64,000 nucleotides of DNA from Cycas panzhihuaensis (taxonomy: Eukaryota > Cycadophyta): assembly GCA_023213395.1 (NCBI GenBank), contig CM041465.1, positions 169,949,741 through 170,013,740 on the forward strand, in the 5' to 3' direction. The notes under the pieces were generated by a model that worked only from the letters and a program-made list of their open reading frames with translations, did not search any database and was not told the origin of the DNA. Below, one piece after another: positions 46,181 to 57,059 of the stretch. Position 1 is the first letter of the stretch. Each line of letters opens with the position of its first letter. The translations under genes and the position numbers were made by a program.

Positions 46181-48733
46181 TGAAATGCTTGTCGCAGGAT
46201 GGTATCCCTACGTTTAGCAAAGGGAATGGATTACATAAAGCTAAGTTAGGCTAAATAGTAAGGAACTCACCTCGCAGGGCATCTGTGTGCCGGAGCGCGG
46301 ATTCAGAACTGCAGAGGTGCCTGGTTGCTTACAGGTAGCTACACAAAGCGAGGCCTTCCTACCCCTCAGATGGCCGGGAAGAGGAGGAGAGAACCTAGCA
46401 CGTTGTGTCTTCTCAAAGAAGTGAGAAGGCAACACAAGGATGGGAATGCAAGTAAAGTGTGGCGTCTAGGTACAAGCTGGAAAAAGGAGTAAAGTATAGG
46501 TAGTTCTAACACGAAATAAACTATCTAAATATGCTAGACTAACCACTAGACAAAAGAGATGCAAAGTAAGAGTATGTTCCTTTCCACTTTCAATTCCTTA
46601 TATGTTTCTAACTATGCAAACATGTGCATAAAGAATGACAACATAAAGAAGATATACGAGGACAAGGAGAATACCTAGACCTGGTGTCCGAATGCAATGC
46701 TACTTGCCTCTTCGCTTCCCGCTCCTTCCCGCTCCACTTATCACGCATGCGATACCAGTCGACAATGGTTGCTGCGAGCAACCGAAGAGGGGCTAGCTTA
46801 CCTCCCCTTATGCATGCAAAAGTAAAACAGAAAAAGCAAACAACGGGAAATGATAAAAAACACTAAATGTAGAACTAACCTGCAATGGGTTTTGTTCCAC
46901 ACGCAACTCCACCGGTGCAAGATCTTGCAAGTCAACTAAACAAATATCTTCCTCTCAAAAGAGGGGCCACAAAATAGATCGAGTATATGTACTAAACTCA
47001 GATGAAACAAAATCAAACTAAGCTAAGCATATATATTATCATTTAATGAAATAATATTTAACAAAAACACCCGCAAACAGTTACCACAAATGACACCCAA
47101 AAACGAAGAGTATAGCCTCAGAATGGCTAACTCACCCATAAGAAATCTCCACTTAGTCTCGGGAAAAGAAAACATACTCGCAGTAAGGACATGGGCAGCG
47201 AATAATGAGAAAGAAGAGGATAACTAAAGGGTATGTGAACACCCAAAGAATGAGATGCTATGAACAGCAAATCGTCTGACTGGGTGGGTAGCAAACCATT
47301 AATTGGCAAGAAGCGGTTCTGGGGCTTATGCGATGCCCAAAACCAACTGGTGCAAATCTAGAACCATCATGGCAATGGGATGCCAATGTTAGTTTAGCCC
47401 TGAAAATGAGCTCCCAAACTCCCTAACCTGACTCCTAGGAAGGCACCAAAGGCAAAGAGAAAAAGAATAAGGGACGGAACCCTTGGGGAGAAGGACAGCA
47501 CGGGGGACGGACCCCACCTTCCTCCCTTAAATTCTCTTTGTGTTACCCCCTTGCAACAGCCACCTAAGAATAGGTTTGTAGGAATTATTGGGAAAGCACT
47601 AATGAGCCAAAAGGAAAGAAAATGATACTAAATAGGTACAGCAATAAGAAAGCACATAGACTAAGAGTTTGTCCACAAAAGCCTAAAGAAATAACATAAA
47701 TTACAAAGTAAATATGAGAGGTACCTTATTGTGAAGATATCAAGCATGAATTTACTAGAAAAATAGCAGGAAAGAACCAATATTTAGTGGATTATGATGG
47801 CAAGTTTGGAGAGGAGAGAAATGTGAGGATGATCTTGTGAGTTTGGAGTCTTTGAAGCTTGTCTTTTGGGAGATTTTGAAGAAGACCCTCCTTGAAGCCT
47901 TGAAGTCCTACAAATAGATGTAGATCCTACTAATTGCAAGCTATAGGGGCAGCAATGGTCTCTGGAAATGAGCCAGCAGCTGTGTGTCTCTCTTTGCAGT
48001 AGATTTCTGTGGAGGATTGTGTATATTTTTGTGTAAAAATAAGTAAAAGATTTCTGAAAATGAAGAGGAAGTTTAGTTTTATCCCCTGCTCACTGTAAGT
48101 GAATGTTGGGGATGTCAGGGCAATTCAAATATACAGGTGCCACGTGGCAGTTCCACGAAAAAAGTAAAAACTATCATGTGATTTTAAAAAAGTTTTTCAA
48201 ACAATCATACCGCAGTAAACTTCGTGGTACCACTAAGTTTATAGCAGTACGAAACTAGAAACAAAATTAAAGCTAAATCCAAGGTTTGGAGCTGAATAGA
48301 GAGCAAATCAAAGATGGAAATGGCTGGAGGGAGTACCCAAGTGATGGGTAAGTAGCCAGGAAAGTGAACTGGGTCTCAACCAAGGATAAATCAGACTTGG
48401 AAGAGACTACAACATGAACAAGGTGTCATAAAAAGGGTGAACATAACTGGCTGAGCCATGTCGAGGGGTTGTGGAGATGAGGTGGGTAGCTGTGTGCCAT
48501 ATGGGGTGTAACATTCGCTGAAGAATACCCCCATTGTGAGTCGTCATAGGCTAAAAATGTGCTGTAAGCACATGTAATATGATCAAGCAAAGAAGTAATG
48601 CAGGCAGGCAAGCATATGTCAAGTAGTCTATGCTAAACAACCTCATTCAAACAAGAGCAAGGAGAAGTGAGAACGTATACCTAAGCTTACCTAGGTCGAT
48701 GCGTCTCGAGTCCATTCCCGATGGCCGGAAACA
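46181..48733 (-). repeat. E7 3' LTR (2553 bp)
   Basis: Starts tgaaatgcttgtcgc and ends gccggaaaca. It matches 60316-62876 throughout, with a replaced segment around 48215-48250 where a palindrome (taaacttcgtggtaccac.. aagttta) stands. No gene inside. Confidence 0.95.
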
Positions 48734-48745
48734 CATCCCCTTAGC
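48734..48745 (-). other. E7 polypurine tract
   Basis: Minus strand ctaaggggatg directly before the LTR start TGTTTCC. Short, as in E4. Confidence 0.6.
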
Positions 48746-49115
48746 GTGAGCTTCACTGCTCGGAAGCGTGACATGATGGTGAATGTTGACAACTAAAAGC
48801 ATCAATAGCATATGTATATATATATATGTAAAAATAATTATAAATAACATATGGACCAAGGGTATCAGTGAGTGTCAAGGCGGAACGCGTGGACAAGGGA
48901 GATGGAGATGAGGACAATATAGGGGCTGCCTACATGTCATCTAAGCATCGACCTACAAGTGAATAGAGCAAATGAAGGGGATGCCCCCATTGCCAAAGTG
49001 CAATGAGTGATAGGAGGGCATCCAAGAAACTGAATAAGCACATCGAACTAATAGCGACCAGAGACTCAGGCACAGGCTGGCCAAGCAAGCCTCAAAGGTG
49101 GTCGTCAAGAAGAGG
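48746..49115. other. E7 spacer between second RNase H and 3' LTR
   Basis: No coding signal. Contains a short (TA)n run at about 48809-48828. The length, about 400 bp, equals that in E4. Confidence 0.6.
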
Positions 49116-49119
49116 GAGG

Positions 49120-49514
49120 CAACACTCAAGGATGAGGCAGACGAGGATGTCTGCCTCAGCATTGAGGTCCTGAGGGATGTGATGAATATCCACTGATGAA
49201 AAGTGGGCCAAGAGAGATCTGGTGGCTGAAGCGAGGGTTCTCAGGTGAGGGCATTGCACCTAGTAAACCTAGGTGAGATGGGACACCACAACCTGAGAAT
49301 CGCAAAGCAACACGATGGGTCGGTGATAGAAACAGAGAGCATCAGTAAGGGCTTTAATAAAGGCTATGTACTCGACTTCGTTATTGATTGCCTTGGGAAG
49401 GAAGATCCCAGAACGCAAGAAATCATGTCTGGAAGGGTTATGAAGGATCCATGTAGTGGCAGAAGGTCCGGGGTTACCGCAGCTTCCACCATCGGTAAAG
49501 ATGTAGAGGGGCAT
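49120..49514 (-). pseudogene. E7 second RNase H (aRNH type), catalytic residues intact, one stop
   Basis: Starts at its own ATG (49514): MPLYIFTDGGSCGNPGPSAT, the first Asp and the GNPGP loop typical of archaeal/plant-type RNase H. NNEVEYIAFIKALTDAL carries the Glu, VLLCDSQVVVSHL the second Asp, and IHHIPQDLNAEADIL (near 49180-49140) the last Asp. One in-frame stop after SHLT (49271). It is separated from pol by the antisense gene, so it needs its own translation start or a spliced RNA. It presumably compensates for the degenerate RNase H next to RT. Confidence 0.88.
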
Positions 49515-50039
49515 GTTTGAACACTGAACCTTGGTGGCAAATAAACAATGACAAAACGAAAGGGATGCTCAAAAAATAGGTAATATGTGGCCGCGAAGGG
49601 TAGGAGGACCTAGTAATGAGGTTACCCAAGGATGAGAGCAAGCAGTCTGACCACCATCTGAGAGTGGGCAGAGAAAAGATGCCCTGGAGCGCCAAAGGTA
49701 GCTTTGGGAAGCAAAACATGCCCCCTGACGAGGGAGTGTTCCCTTTAGGGACCCCAGGATCAAAAAAGGGTTGCGAAAACGAGTCCAGGATGGTGAAATG
49801 AGCCAAACGAGTATAAACTCATGCATGCACGGGAGTGGCACATAAAATGAGGTAGAAGGACCCTAGAAAAGATGCAATAATGGGGCGCCATAAATGCCCT
49901 TATAAGAGAGGGCAAAAAGGGTGTCAATAGAGCACAACGGGTAATAGGGCTAGAAGGGAAAGGTGATCAGGGAAACGGGATGGTCCCAACGGCTGTCGCG
50001 AAGTTAAGAACAGAAGAAGTATCCGTTGGGGCCTCCGCC
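49515..50039. promoter_or_regulatory. Divergent spacer between second RNase H and antisense PMD gene (E7)
   Basis: About 525 bp separate the two divergently oriented starts; E2 and E4 have about 570 and 515 bp. The plus-strand TATA box of the PMD gene is at its right edge. A weaker minus-strand TTATAAGGGC (49896-49906) could serve the RNase H but is not clearly conserved in E2. Confidence 0.4.
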
Positions 50040-50048
50040 TATATAAGG
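50040..50048 (+). promoter_or_regulatory. TATA box of E7 antisense PMD gene
   Basis: CGCCTATATAAGGAAA, 167 bp upstream of the exon 1 ATG. It is identical in core to E2's at 14945-14937, with conserved sequence on both sides. Confidence 0.7.
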
Positions 50049-50206
50049 AAATCGAACGAAAAATGGATTCATTTTCATCGGCTCTCGTGAGAAACTAAAG
50101 CCCTCTCCTTACGTAGCAGAGCACTGCCTAACTTCGAAGGCATGTGTGGGATGATCTGACTGTTGGATCGGAGCGTAGCGAGAGCCAGTAAGATCGTTGA
50201 GACGAG

Positions 50207-52650
50207 ATGGCGATGGTCAGGCCAGATCCAGTGGGTGGATCTCACAAAACCCTTCCCATTTCAAAGTTTTAAATTGATTACTTTTTTGTAGATTTTGTGT
50301 AATTTTTACGTCTCTTATGGGAAATTGGAGGCCTCTCAGAGTCTGAATTGGACCCAGAACGAGGCGAGACCTGGGCATTAGGGAGCCCTAGTCCCGGTGG
50401 GCCCCACGGGGGCCACCACAAGGATTTTTTTTATTTTCAAGGTAGAAACCTCCCTTTTTAGGGAGGTTGCCATTCATACCGCGGCGAAGATTGTGGTGCC
50501 ATGATCATTGCTGGGGGACCAAGAGATCGTTGTGGGACCCATGCTAAACTTAGCGGTACTGCTAAGTTTAGCACTGCAGACGGCGTAAAATCGAAAAAAT
50601 AAATGAGGGGCCAACAGGCCCCAAATTTCAGGTAAAAAAAGCAGAGAGACAGCCAAGAGCATAGATGACTACTACGAGGCTGACTTTGATTGACTTTTGG
50701 TGATGGCAGATAGTTATTATGGTGGATAACCACGAAAACATCGGCATGGCTATGCTGAGTTACATAGAGATGATGTCCCAGGAGGACAAGGTGGCCTTGC
50801 AGAGGTGTGGCCTATACAAGGCCCTAAAGACACCTCAGTTTACATCGACCAGAGACTGTTGGTAGACATCGTGTCACATTGGGATAGGAGGAGGTATGTT
50901 TTCCACTTGCCTCAGGTAGGCGATGTGACAGTTACACCAGGAGACATCCGGTGGATTCTGGGGTTACCGGCGACTGGGAGGCTGGTGGTATTGGGAGCAT
51001 TGCCTAGCACTAAGGTGGCACACAGAGAGGTAGCCACATTCTTCACAGGGGCCAATAGGTGGGAGCGGAGAGAAGTTCCTCTCCAGACTATGTTGATGTT
51101 GAGGATTCCTCAGGTGAGGAAGCTGATTATATTGTGTGTTCTATTCTAGATTGCCCAGAAACAGAACTATAGGAAGATACCAGGTGGTTAGATAGATGTA
51201 GTGCACCACTACGAGGCTGGCGAGAGGATGGATTTGGCCACCTTGATAGCGGTAAACCTCATCGCGCAGCTTGACACCATCAGGACGACCGACAGAGGGG
51301 GACTATCATACAACACGCTGTTGCAGTGCTGGTTCTTTGATCATTTTACAACAGTGGCACCAGCGGGGGGACCATACCCCATAGCAGAGTGGGCCCCGAT
51401 GGTCCATAGATGGCAGACTCGACTAAGGGGGATGGAGGACCATGCCTACGTCTGGCGATCAGTAGAGGTGACATCACCGAACCTCCTCACCTTAACGGAC
51501 TATGTAGTAGAGCCATACAGGATGGTGAGGTGGGACAGTGATGACGAGGCAGGCGAAGCAGGAGCGCCCATAGATGATGACGATGATGATGACGATGGAG
51601 CTGACAGAGGAGATGGGGCCGGCCCATCACAACCTACGGGGGAGGCAGGTCCATCGGGATCAGCAGGAGGAGCAACGGGACCATCCAGGACTGCTAGAGG
51701 AGGGGCAGGCCCATCAGGGGTCAACGAAGAGAGCAGGGGGCCAGTGACTAAGGCCCGCAGGCTACGGATCGTGAGGAGATCCAGAGAGGCAAGAGTTGAG
51801 CAGATCCCTATGAGGAGAGAGGCCTAGGCAGAGGAGGCACCTGAGGATGAGGTACCCTTAGCTAGCAGAAAGCTAGGAGGAGAGGATGTCGCCCGAGTAG
51901 AGGAGTCAGCGGCCATGGCAGGTGAGGCCTAACTATTTCCTTAGTCGTTTGACAGCTAGATAGATGTTTTGATTTCATTTTATCATGGCATGTAGTGGGA
52001 TATTCACTGACACGCAGCATGTTGCATTGGCAAGTACTACAGAGGTTAGGAGACTCGTAGAAGCCATGGTGAGGGAGATATTCCCTCAGGTATATGCAGA
52101 GGGATAATTGCCCATCTAGGCAGAGGATGTGCCTAGATCGACATGTGCTCACATGGAGGCATTCACCCCCGTTGGTGAGGACGAGAGACATCTGGGCTGT
52201 AGAGTCCCAAGAGCACATCGCTTTCAGGGGACAGATGCAGCGAGAGCTCGATGAGGCGAGGAGTGAGCGAGACGAGCTACGCAATAGGTCCAGGCTCTAG
52301 AGACACTAGGAGGAGCCAGTGGAGATGTAGGGAGCATGGTCCAGATAGTGGTGCTGGAGGAGCACCTCAGAGCGACAGAGGAGAGATTCCAGAGTATGGA
52401 GGAGGGACTCCGGGGAGAGAGGGATCATATCCAGGCTCGATACGATCAGCTAGTGGACCAGATGGCGTCATGGTCGTGTAGGAGTAGGACATACACTTAT
52501 ACAGTGGCGACGACCTCGAGACAGCCACGCGATGAGGGGAGCGAGGCAGGTAGCTCGCAGAGGCCCAGGAGGAGCCTCGGAGGGATGTGGTCCCCAGGAG
52601 AGAGATCACACAGGCTAGGAGATGGTACCCCAGGAGCGGGGCAGCAGTAG
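50207..52650 (+). pseudogene. E7 antisense plant-mobile-domain (PMD) gene, three predicted exons
   Basis: Transcribed against the element. Exon 1 is 50207-50230 (MAMVRPDP), donor GTGGGT. Intron 1 is 50231-50709 (479 bp). Exon 2 is from 50710 to 51921: IVIMVDNHENIG, then, after a one-base deletion near 50835, LLVDIVSHWDRRRYVFHLPQ, VGDVTVTPGDIRWILGLPAT (the PMD signature), LLQCWFFDHF, WQTRLRGMEDHAYVW, an Asp run (51573-51595) and Gly/Pro/Ser-rich repeats. Donor AG|GTGAGG at 51922, acceptor at 52042, phase 1. Exon 3 begins EVRRLVEAMVREIFPQVYAE and has a coiled-coil-like stretch (EEHLRATEERFQSMEEGLRG, 52360-52420). Stops at 51176, 51825 and 52108, among others. PMD proteins of the MAIN/MAIL type are nuclear; the role here is unknown. 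Confidence 0.8.
50543..50572. repeat. Perfect 12-bp palindrome in intron 1 of E7 PMD gene
   Basis: gctaaacttagc, six bases, gctaagtttagc. Inverted repeats of different sequence occupy the matching intron position in E2 (14402-14431) and E4 (28633-28646). Confidence 0.9.
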
Positions 52651-52797
52651 CATAGGAGATATGTATATGATTTTGACAGGGGAAAGCATGGACCTCCAGG
52701 GGGTCATATATAGGCTCATACGATTGTACCCCCCCTGTAAGGATACCGACTTCCCATATGTATAATGTAACATATGATTTTTGATGTATATATATAA

Positions 52798-52814
52798 GGG
52801 GTAATTGGCACCCC
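52798..52814 (+). terminator. Conserved GGGG...CCCC hairpin after antisense PMD gene (E7)
   Basis: GGGGTAATTGGCACCCC following tatatatataa. It is the counterpart of 12140-12156 and 30802-30821. A transcript-end role is inferred from position. Confidence 0.4.
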
Positions 52815-53099
52815 ACTTTGATATGAGATGCTACGTATATCATGTATGGCAGATAGCATGTATGCTTTGTTTTGTATGTTGTAAATGTTTTGTTGTAAAT
52901 ATTTTATTATAAGATGTATGTATTTCCTTCCATGTATGGCTATATGTCTAACAGGAGCACACACATCCATCGTAAGTAGAGGTGATAGAGAGGTGTAAGG
53001 TTAGAAATAGAGCGACATGCATGTCCACGGAGGAGCATGGCGGAATATGCAAAGGAAATAGCAGGCAAGAGAGAGAAGAGTAATGGTACTCTAAAGCGT

Positions 53100-53460
53100 C
53101 GTCCTAACTGGGGGATGCCCAAGTAGGAAGATGAAAGGTTCCTGAGAGGATACGAGAACACGAGTTCCGCATGAGGAACCAGAAGGAAAAGGCAGAAGCC
53201 ATCTCAAATTGCCATTCTACCCATGGTTGGGAAGAATGGAAACAACCTAAGATGGTAGTTTAGGCTCATTTCAGAGCACCATCCTAGTTGGGGGATGCCC
53301 AAATAGGAGGACAAGGTCCCAAAGGAAATGGAAACCCAAGTTCCATGAGAGGAACCAGAAGGAGATGAAGAGGACACCTTAAATTGCCATTCTACCCAAG
53401 GTTGGGAGAAATGGGAATAATTTAAGATGGTAGTTTAGGCTCATTTCGGAGCATGGCGAA
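53100..53460. repeat. 175-bp tandem duplication between integrase and antisense gene (E7)
   Basis: ttgccattctaccca at 53209 and 53384; the 'tgggggatgcccaa' and 'gatggtagtttaggctcatt' blocks also occur twice. E2 has a single copy, and E4 keeps the tggtagtttaggctcatt block once (near 31386). Confidence 0.85.
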
Positions 53461-53475
53461 GAGATAGCCGGAAGA

Positions 53476-54640
53476 TCATGCATAAAACTTTTTAAGGAAT
53501 TTCCCGTTAACTACCTTCTTGAATTCCAAGCCTTCCAAGGTAGCGATCCTATAGGTGCCGTTGTCGAGGCTTTCAAGAACGACGAAGGGACTAACCCATT
53601 TGGGCCCAAATTTGGTCAGGCGATCGTAAAGGTATTCCAACTTGAGGATGTGGCCCCCAGGGCACAAAGGATGAGCACGAAGACATTTGTCGTGAGTCCT
53701 TTGTAGGCGGGCTTTAGAAACGAGATTCGCTTGATAAGCCATTAAGCGCCTCTCACCCAGGGCTTCGAGATCTAGGAGGCAAGCCTGGTAGATAGACTCC
53801 TCATCGATGAGGCCTCGAAGAGAAACCCATAGAGAGGGGATCTCCACTTCCAATGGGAGTACCACCTCGGTTCCATAGACTAAAGAGAATAGAGTCATTC
53901 TCGTAGTCGTGCAGATAGAAGTGCGATAAGCCCATAGGGCAGAAGGGAGTTGGAGGTGCCAATCTCTTTAAGATTACGCAACGGTCTTCTTTAGAATGTT
54001 GACAAGGGTTTTGTTGAAGGATTCAACTTGCCCATTTGCCTGGGGGTAATAAGAAGATAAGGTCTTATGTGAGATCTTAAATTTCTCGCAAAGCTCATCC
54101 ATTTCCTTGTTATAAAAGGAGGTTCCATTATCCATAATTAGGATGTCTGGAATCCCGAAACAACAAATAATATGCTGGTAGACAAAGGTGGCTATCGTCT
54201 TGCCAAGCGTAGTGGACAGGGGGATTGCCTCTGGCCATTTGGTGAAGTATTCGGTAGCAGTTAAGATATATTTATGTTGTGCGGAAGATGGTGGCGATAT
54301 AGGACCAATGAGGTCTAAACCCCATTGAGAAAAGGGCCATGAAGACACGATAGGATGCAAAGCCTCGGAAGGCACATGAGAGATATTGGTGTGCTCTTGG
54401 CATCGCTGACATCTAAGGGCATAGGCATGGGCATCCTTGAAAAGGGACGGCTAGTAATAACCCATGTGGAGGATCCTTTGGGCCATAGATTGGCTCCCAA
54501 AGTGGCCCTCACAAATGCCATGGTGGCATTCACAGAGTATTTGGTCTGCTTCGTTGGAAGCAACGCAGCGAAGCAGGATCCCATCGAAGGATCTCTTGTA
54601 CAACACTTCGTCTACGAGGAAGTGTTGTCTCACAGTGGCG
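53476..54640 (-). pseudogene. E7 integrase (all catalytic residues present, broken by stops)
   Basis: Zinc-binding part near 54560-54380 (HHGICEGHFGSQSMAQRILH, then the RCQRCQEH Cys pair). The core ORF is 54375-53974: FSQWGLDLIGPISPP (first Asp), TEYFTKWPEAIPLSTTLGKT, ILIMDNGTSFYN (second Asp), YYPQANGQVESFNKTLVNIL (Glu). The C-terminal ORF 53898-53476 has MTLFSLVYGTEVVLPLEVEI, AYQANLVSKARLQRTHDK and LTKFGPKWVSPFVVLES. Two stops near 53975 and one frame break separate the parts. No chromodomain seen. Confidence 0.92.
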
Positions 54641-54834
54641 TAGATGTACGACCTAACCTTGTTGCTGGCTTCAGGGCGATATTCCTGCTAAGTCAAATAT
54701 CGCACAATGTCACCATACCACTCGCTATCAGCAAGCGGGTGAGGAGATGTACCTTGGACGGTCAGAATGGACTCGTCGAGGAAAGAGTCATCAACGGGAA
54801 TGCCGCTCGCGTTGGGAATGGCAGCATCAGCTAA

Positions 54835-55380
54835 CTATTCTGCCACTATCATTCCCTTCTTTGACTTCCTGTTAATGACTTGCAAGTCAAACTCCTGAAG
54901 TAAGACGGCCCAACAACCTGCCCTACCCATCAAGTCCGAATGAGTAAGTAAGTAATGCAAGGGATCGGATTGAATGATCACCTTGGTAGTGTTGCCGAGC
55001 AAGTAATGCCTGAACTTCTTGGTCGCATGGACCAAGGAGAGGCATTCCTTCTCAGCGGGAGGATAGTTTAGTCCAGCGACAATGAGGGTGCGGCTAATGA
55101 AATAGATAGCTCTCTCGGTTCCTGAGTCATCCTCCTGTGCGAGCATTACACCCAGGGATTCATCGGTTGCTGAGGTGTATAGGATGAAGGGCCTATCGAA
55201 GCAAGGAGGCACCAAAGTAGGAGCGGAAACGAGAGCTTCCTTAAGTCCTGTGAAGGCCTTTTAGGTCTTATCAGACCAAACAAAATGAGCTTCTTTCTTC
55301 AATAGGTTCGTAAGAGGTTTGGCGTTTATGGCAAAATATGCCAAGAAATACCTCAGAAAACTGAGCCTACCTAGAAACGA
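54835..55380 (-). pseudogene. E7 first RNase H, degenerate type
   Basis: ORF 55215-54835: RPFILYTSATDESLGVMLAQ, AIYFISRTLIVAGLNYPPAE, KECLSLVHATKKFRHYLLGN, IIQSDPLHYLLTHSDLMGRA. The first metal-binding Asp is Ser and the last acidic position reads IVAE. Glu (AEKE) and the middle Asp (QSDPL) remain. The same changes occur in E2 and E4. This suits a non-catalytic connection domain, with catalysis moved to the second RNase H. Confidence 0.88.
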
Positions 55381-56160
55381 CTTAATTTGTCATTGGGTTC
55401 TAGGTGGCGGCATGTCAAGGATTGCCTTGACTTTCTCTCGGTCGATTTAGATTCTTTGTTGTGACACAAGGAAACCCAAGAGTTTGTCTGAAGTGACGGC
55501 GAACATGCATTTAAATGGGTTCAAACTGACATGATACTTACGGCATCTTGTGAAGATGGCCTGCAAGTCGGAGGGATGATGGGCTCTACTATACGAAAGA
55601 CCCATCATCTCATCCATGAAGGCCTCCAACGTATTGTTGATGAGGTCATGAAAAATGAAATGTATGGCTCTTTGATAAGTAGCCCCTGCATTCTTAAGAC
55701 CAAAGGCCATTGCCTTATAGGCAAAGGTACCCTATGGTGTAGTGAAGGCCATCTTATGGTAGTCTTCAGGAGAAATCTAGATTTGGTTATCGCCGAAGAA
55801 GCTATCCATTAAGGACATGACTTCGAATCTGGCTGTATGATCAATTATTTAATCGATGAAGGGAAGAGGAAAGTTGTCCTTAGGACAAGCATTGTTTATG
55901 TCACGGAAGTCGACACATATGCGAATGGTCTCGTTTTTTTTTGCAACAGGAACGATGTTCGATACCCACTTAGGGTAATCAATGGAGGAAATGAGTCTCG
56001 CATCCAGATGCTTCTCAACCTCCATCTTAACGGTGACTGAGAGCTTTGTGTGGAGGGGATGCTACTTCTGACGCACAGGGCGAGCGTCAGGAATAGCCGT
56101 AAGGTTGTGCGTGACGATGGAGGGGTCAATTCCCTTCATGTCGAAGTAGTCCCACGCAAA
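55381..56160 (-). pseudogene. E7 reverse transcriptase (broken)
   Basis: Order: LISSIDYPKWVSNIVPVAKK-type start (near 56010-55950), first Asp block near 55815 (VMSLMDSFFGDNQI), MAFGLKNAGATYQRAIHFIF, the box reading FMDEMMGLSYS (second Asp changed to Glu; E4 has FIDD), CRKYHVSLNPFKCMFAVTSD and the thumb. ORF 55710-55447 covers the middle. Stops near 55450, 55735 and 55850. Confidence 0.88.
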
Positions 56161-56385
56161 TACATCATGGAATTCCTAGAACAGGAGGGAGTGTTCCTTC
56201 ACTTCATCAGGAGTACATTCTGCCCCTACCTTAATGATCTTGCCCAGAGCGAGGACTATGTCCTGAGTTGCCCCCATATACATAGCATTCCCCTCCTCGA
56301 AATAAAGGGGGGCAAGATCAATGAGAAGAGACGAAACGGAAGAAGGGATCGGGTCAGCTAGTATGGACCCAATCGCTAGGACCTT

Positions 56386-56997
56386 CTAGTGGCCAAGCTT
56401 ATGGTGACCAGAAGGTAAACTGGGCATGGAGCTGGCTAAGTGCTCCAGCAAAGCCTCGTCATCCTCGAAGTAGTCCACCCCATAGAGGACCTGACTTCGA
56501 ATGGACGAGGTGCGGGATGGCATGGAAGCGATAGGACCGGTATGCCTCGTAAGCTGCCCATCATCCCTAAGGGACTCTAAGGGAGAGTCAAGGAGAGATC
56601 CCTCGTAAAAAGTAAGAGGGAAGCTCTCACTGCTATCACCTATGGAAGGCGATGGAATAGAAGAGCTAGGAGCCTGATGACCGACGTGCACGATGACATG
56701 CGACATATGAAAGTGATCAGGCTCTATGACAAAAGGGATCCTAGGAGGAGACCTAGAACTAGAAGAAAGCCTCCCACTAGTGCAGAGGAAAGAAACTGGG
56801 TAAGGACGATCCTCATCCTCACTATGGGACCCGTCATCGTCAAACATGGCGAGGTACCCATAGCTTTCGACGTTGATGGGGGCGAAACGTATTAAATCAG
56901 GGAAAGAAGATGTGGGATCTTCTTCATCGTAAGAGGGATCGGGGATACCGATCGAGCAGGCTAAGGTATGATCAGAAGGGCATTTGCTTCCCTTCAT
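56386..56997 (-). pseudogene. E7 protease-RT linker (acidic, open over 203 codons)
   Basis: RFAPINVESYGYLAMFDDDG, an acid-rich SEDEDRPYPVSF stretch, Ser/Pro-rich repeats, and VLYGVDYFEDDEALLEHLAS near the end. It matches the E2 linker (8041-8860). No known catalytic motif; probably part of the gag-pol polyprotein. Confidence 0.65.
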
Positions 56998-57059
56998 TTG
57001 GCCATGGCTTGCCTGAGTAAGAGGCCTAGTTTATTTTGTGAGTGGTCGCTCGCGGGAGA

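Noticed and set aside
51500-51724. Minus-strand Ala/Pro/Ser-rich ORF in E7
   Set aside because: Complement of the Asp/Gly/Pro repeat of the PMD exon; no independent support.
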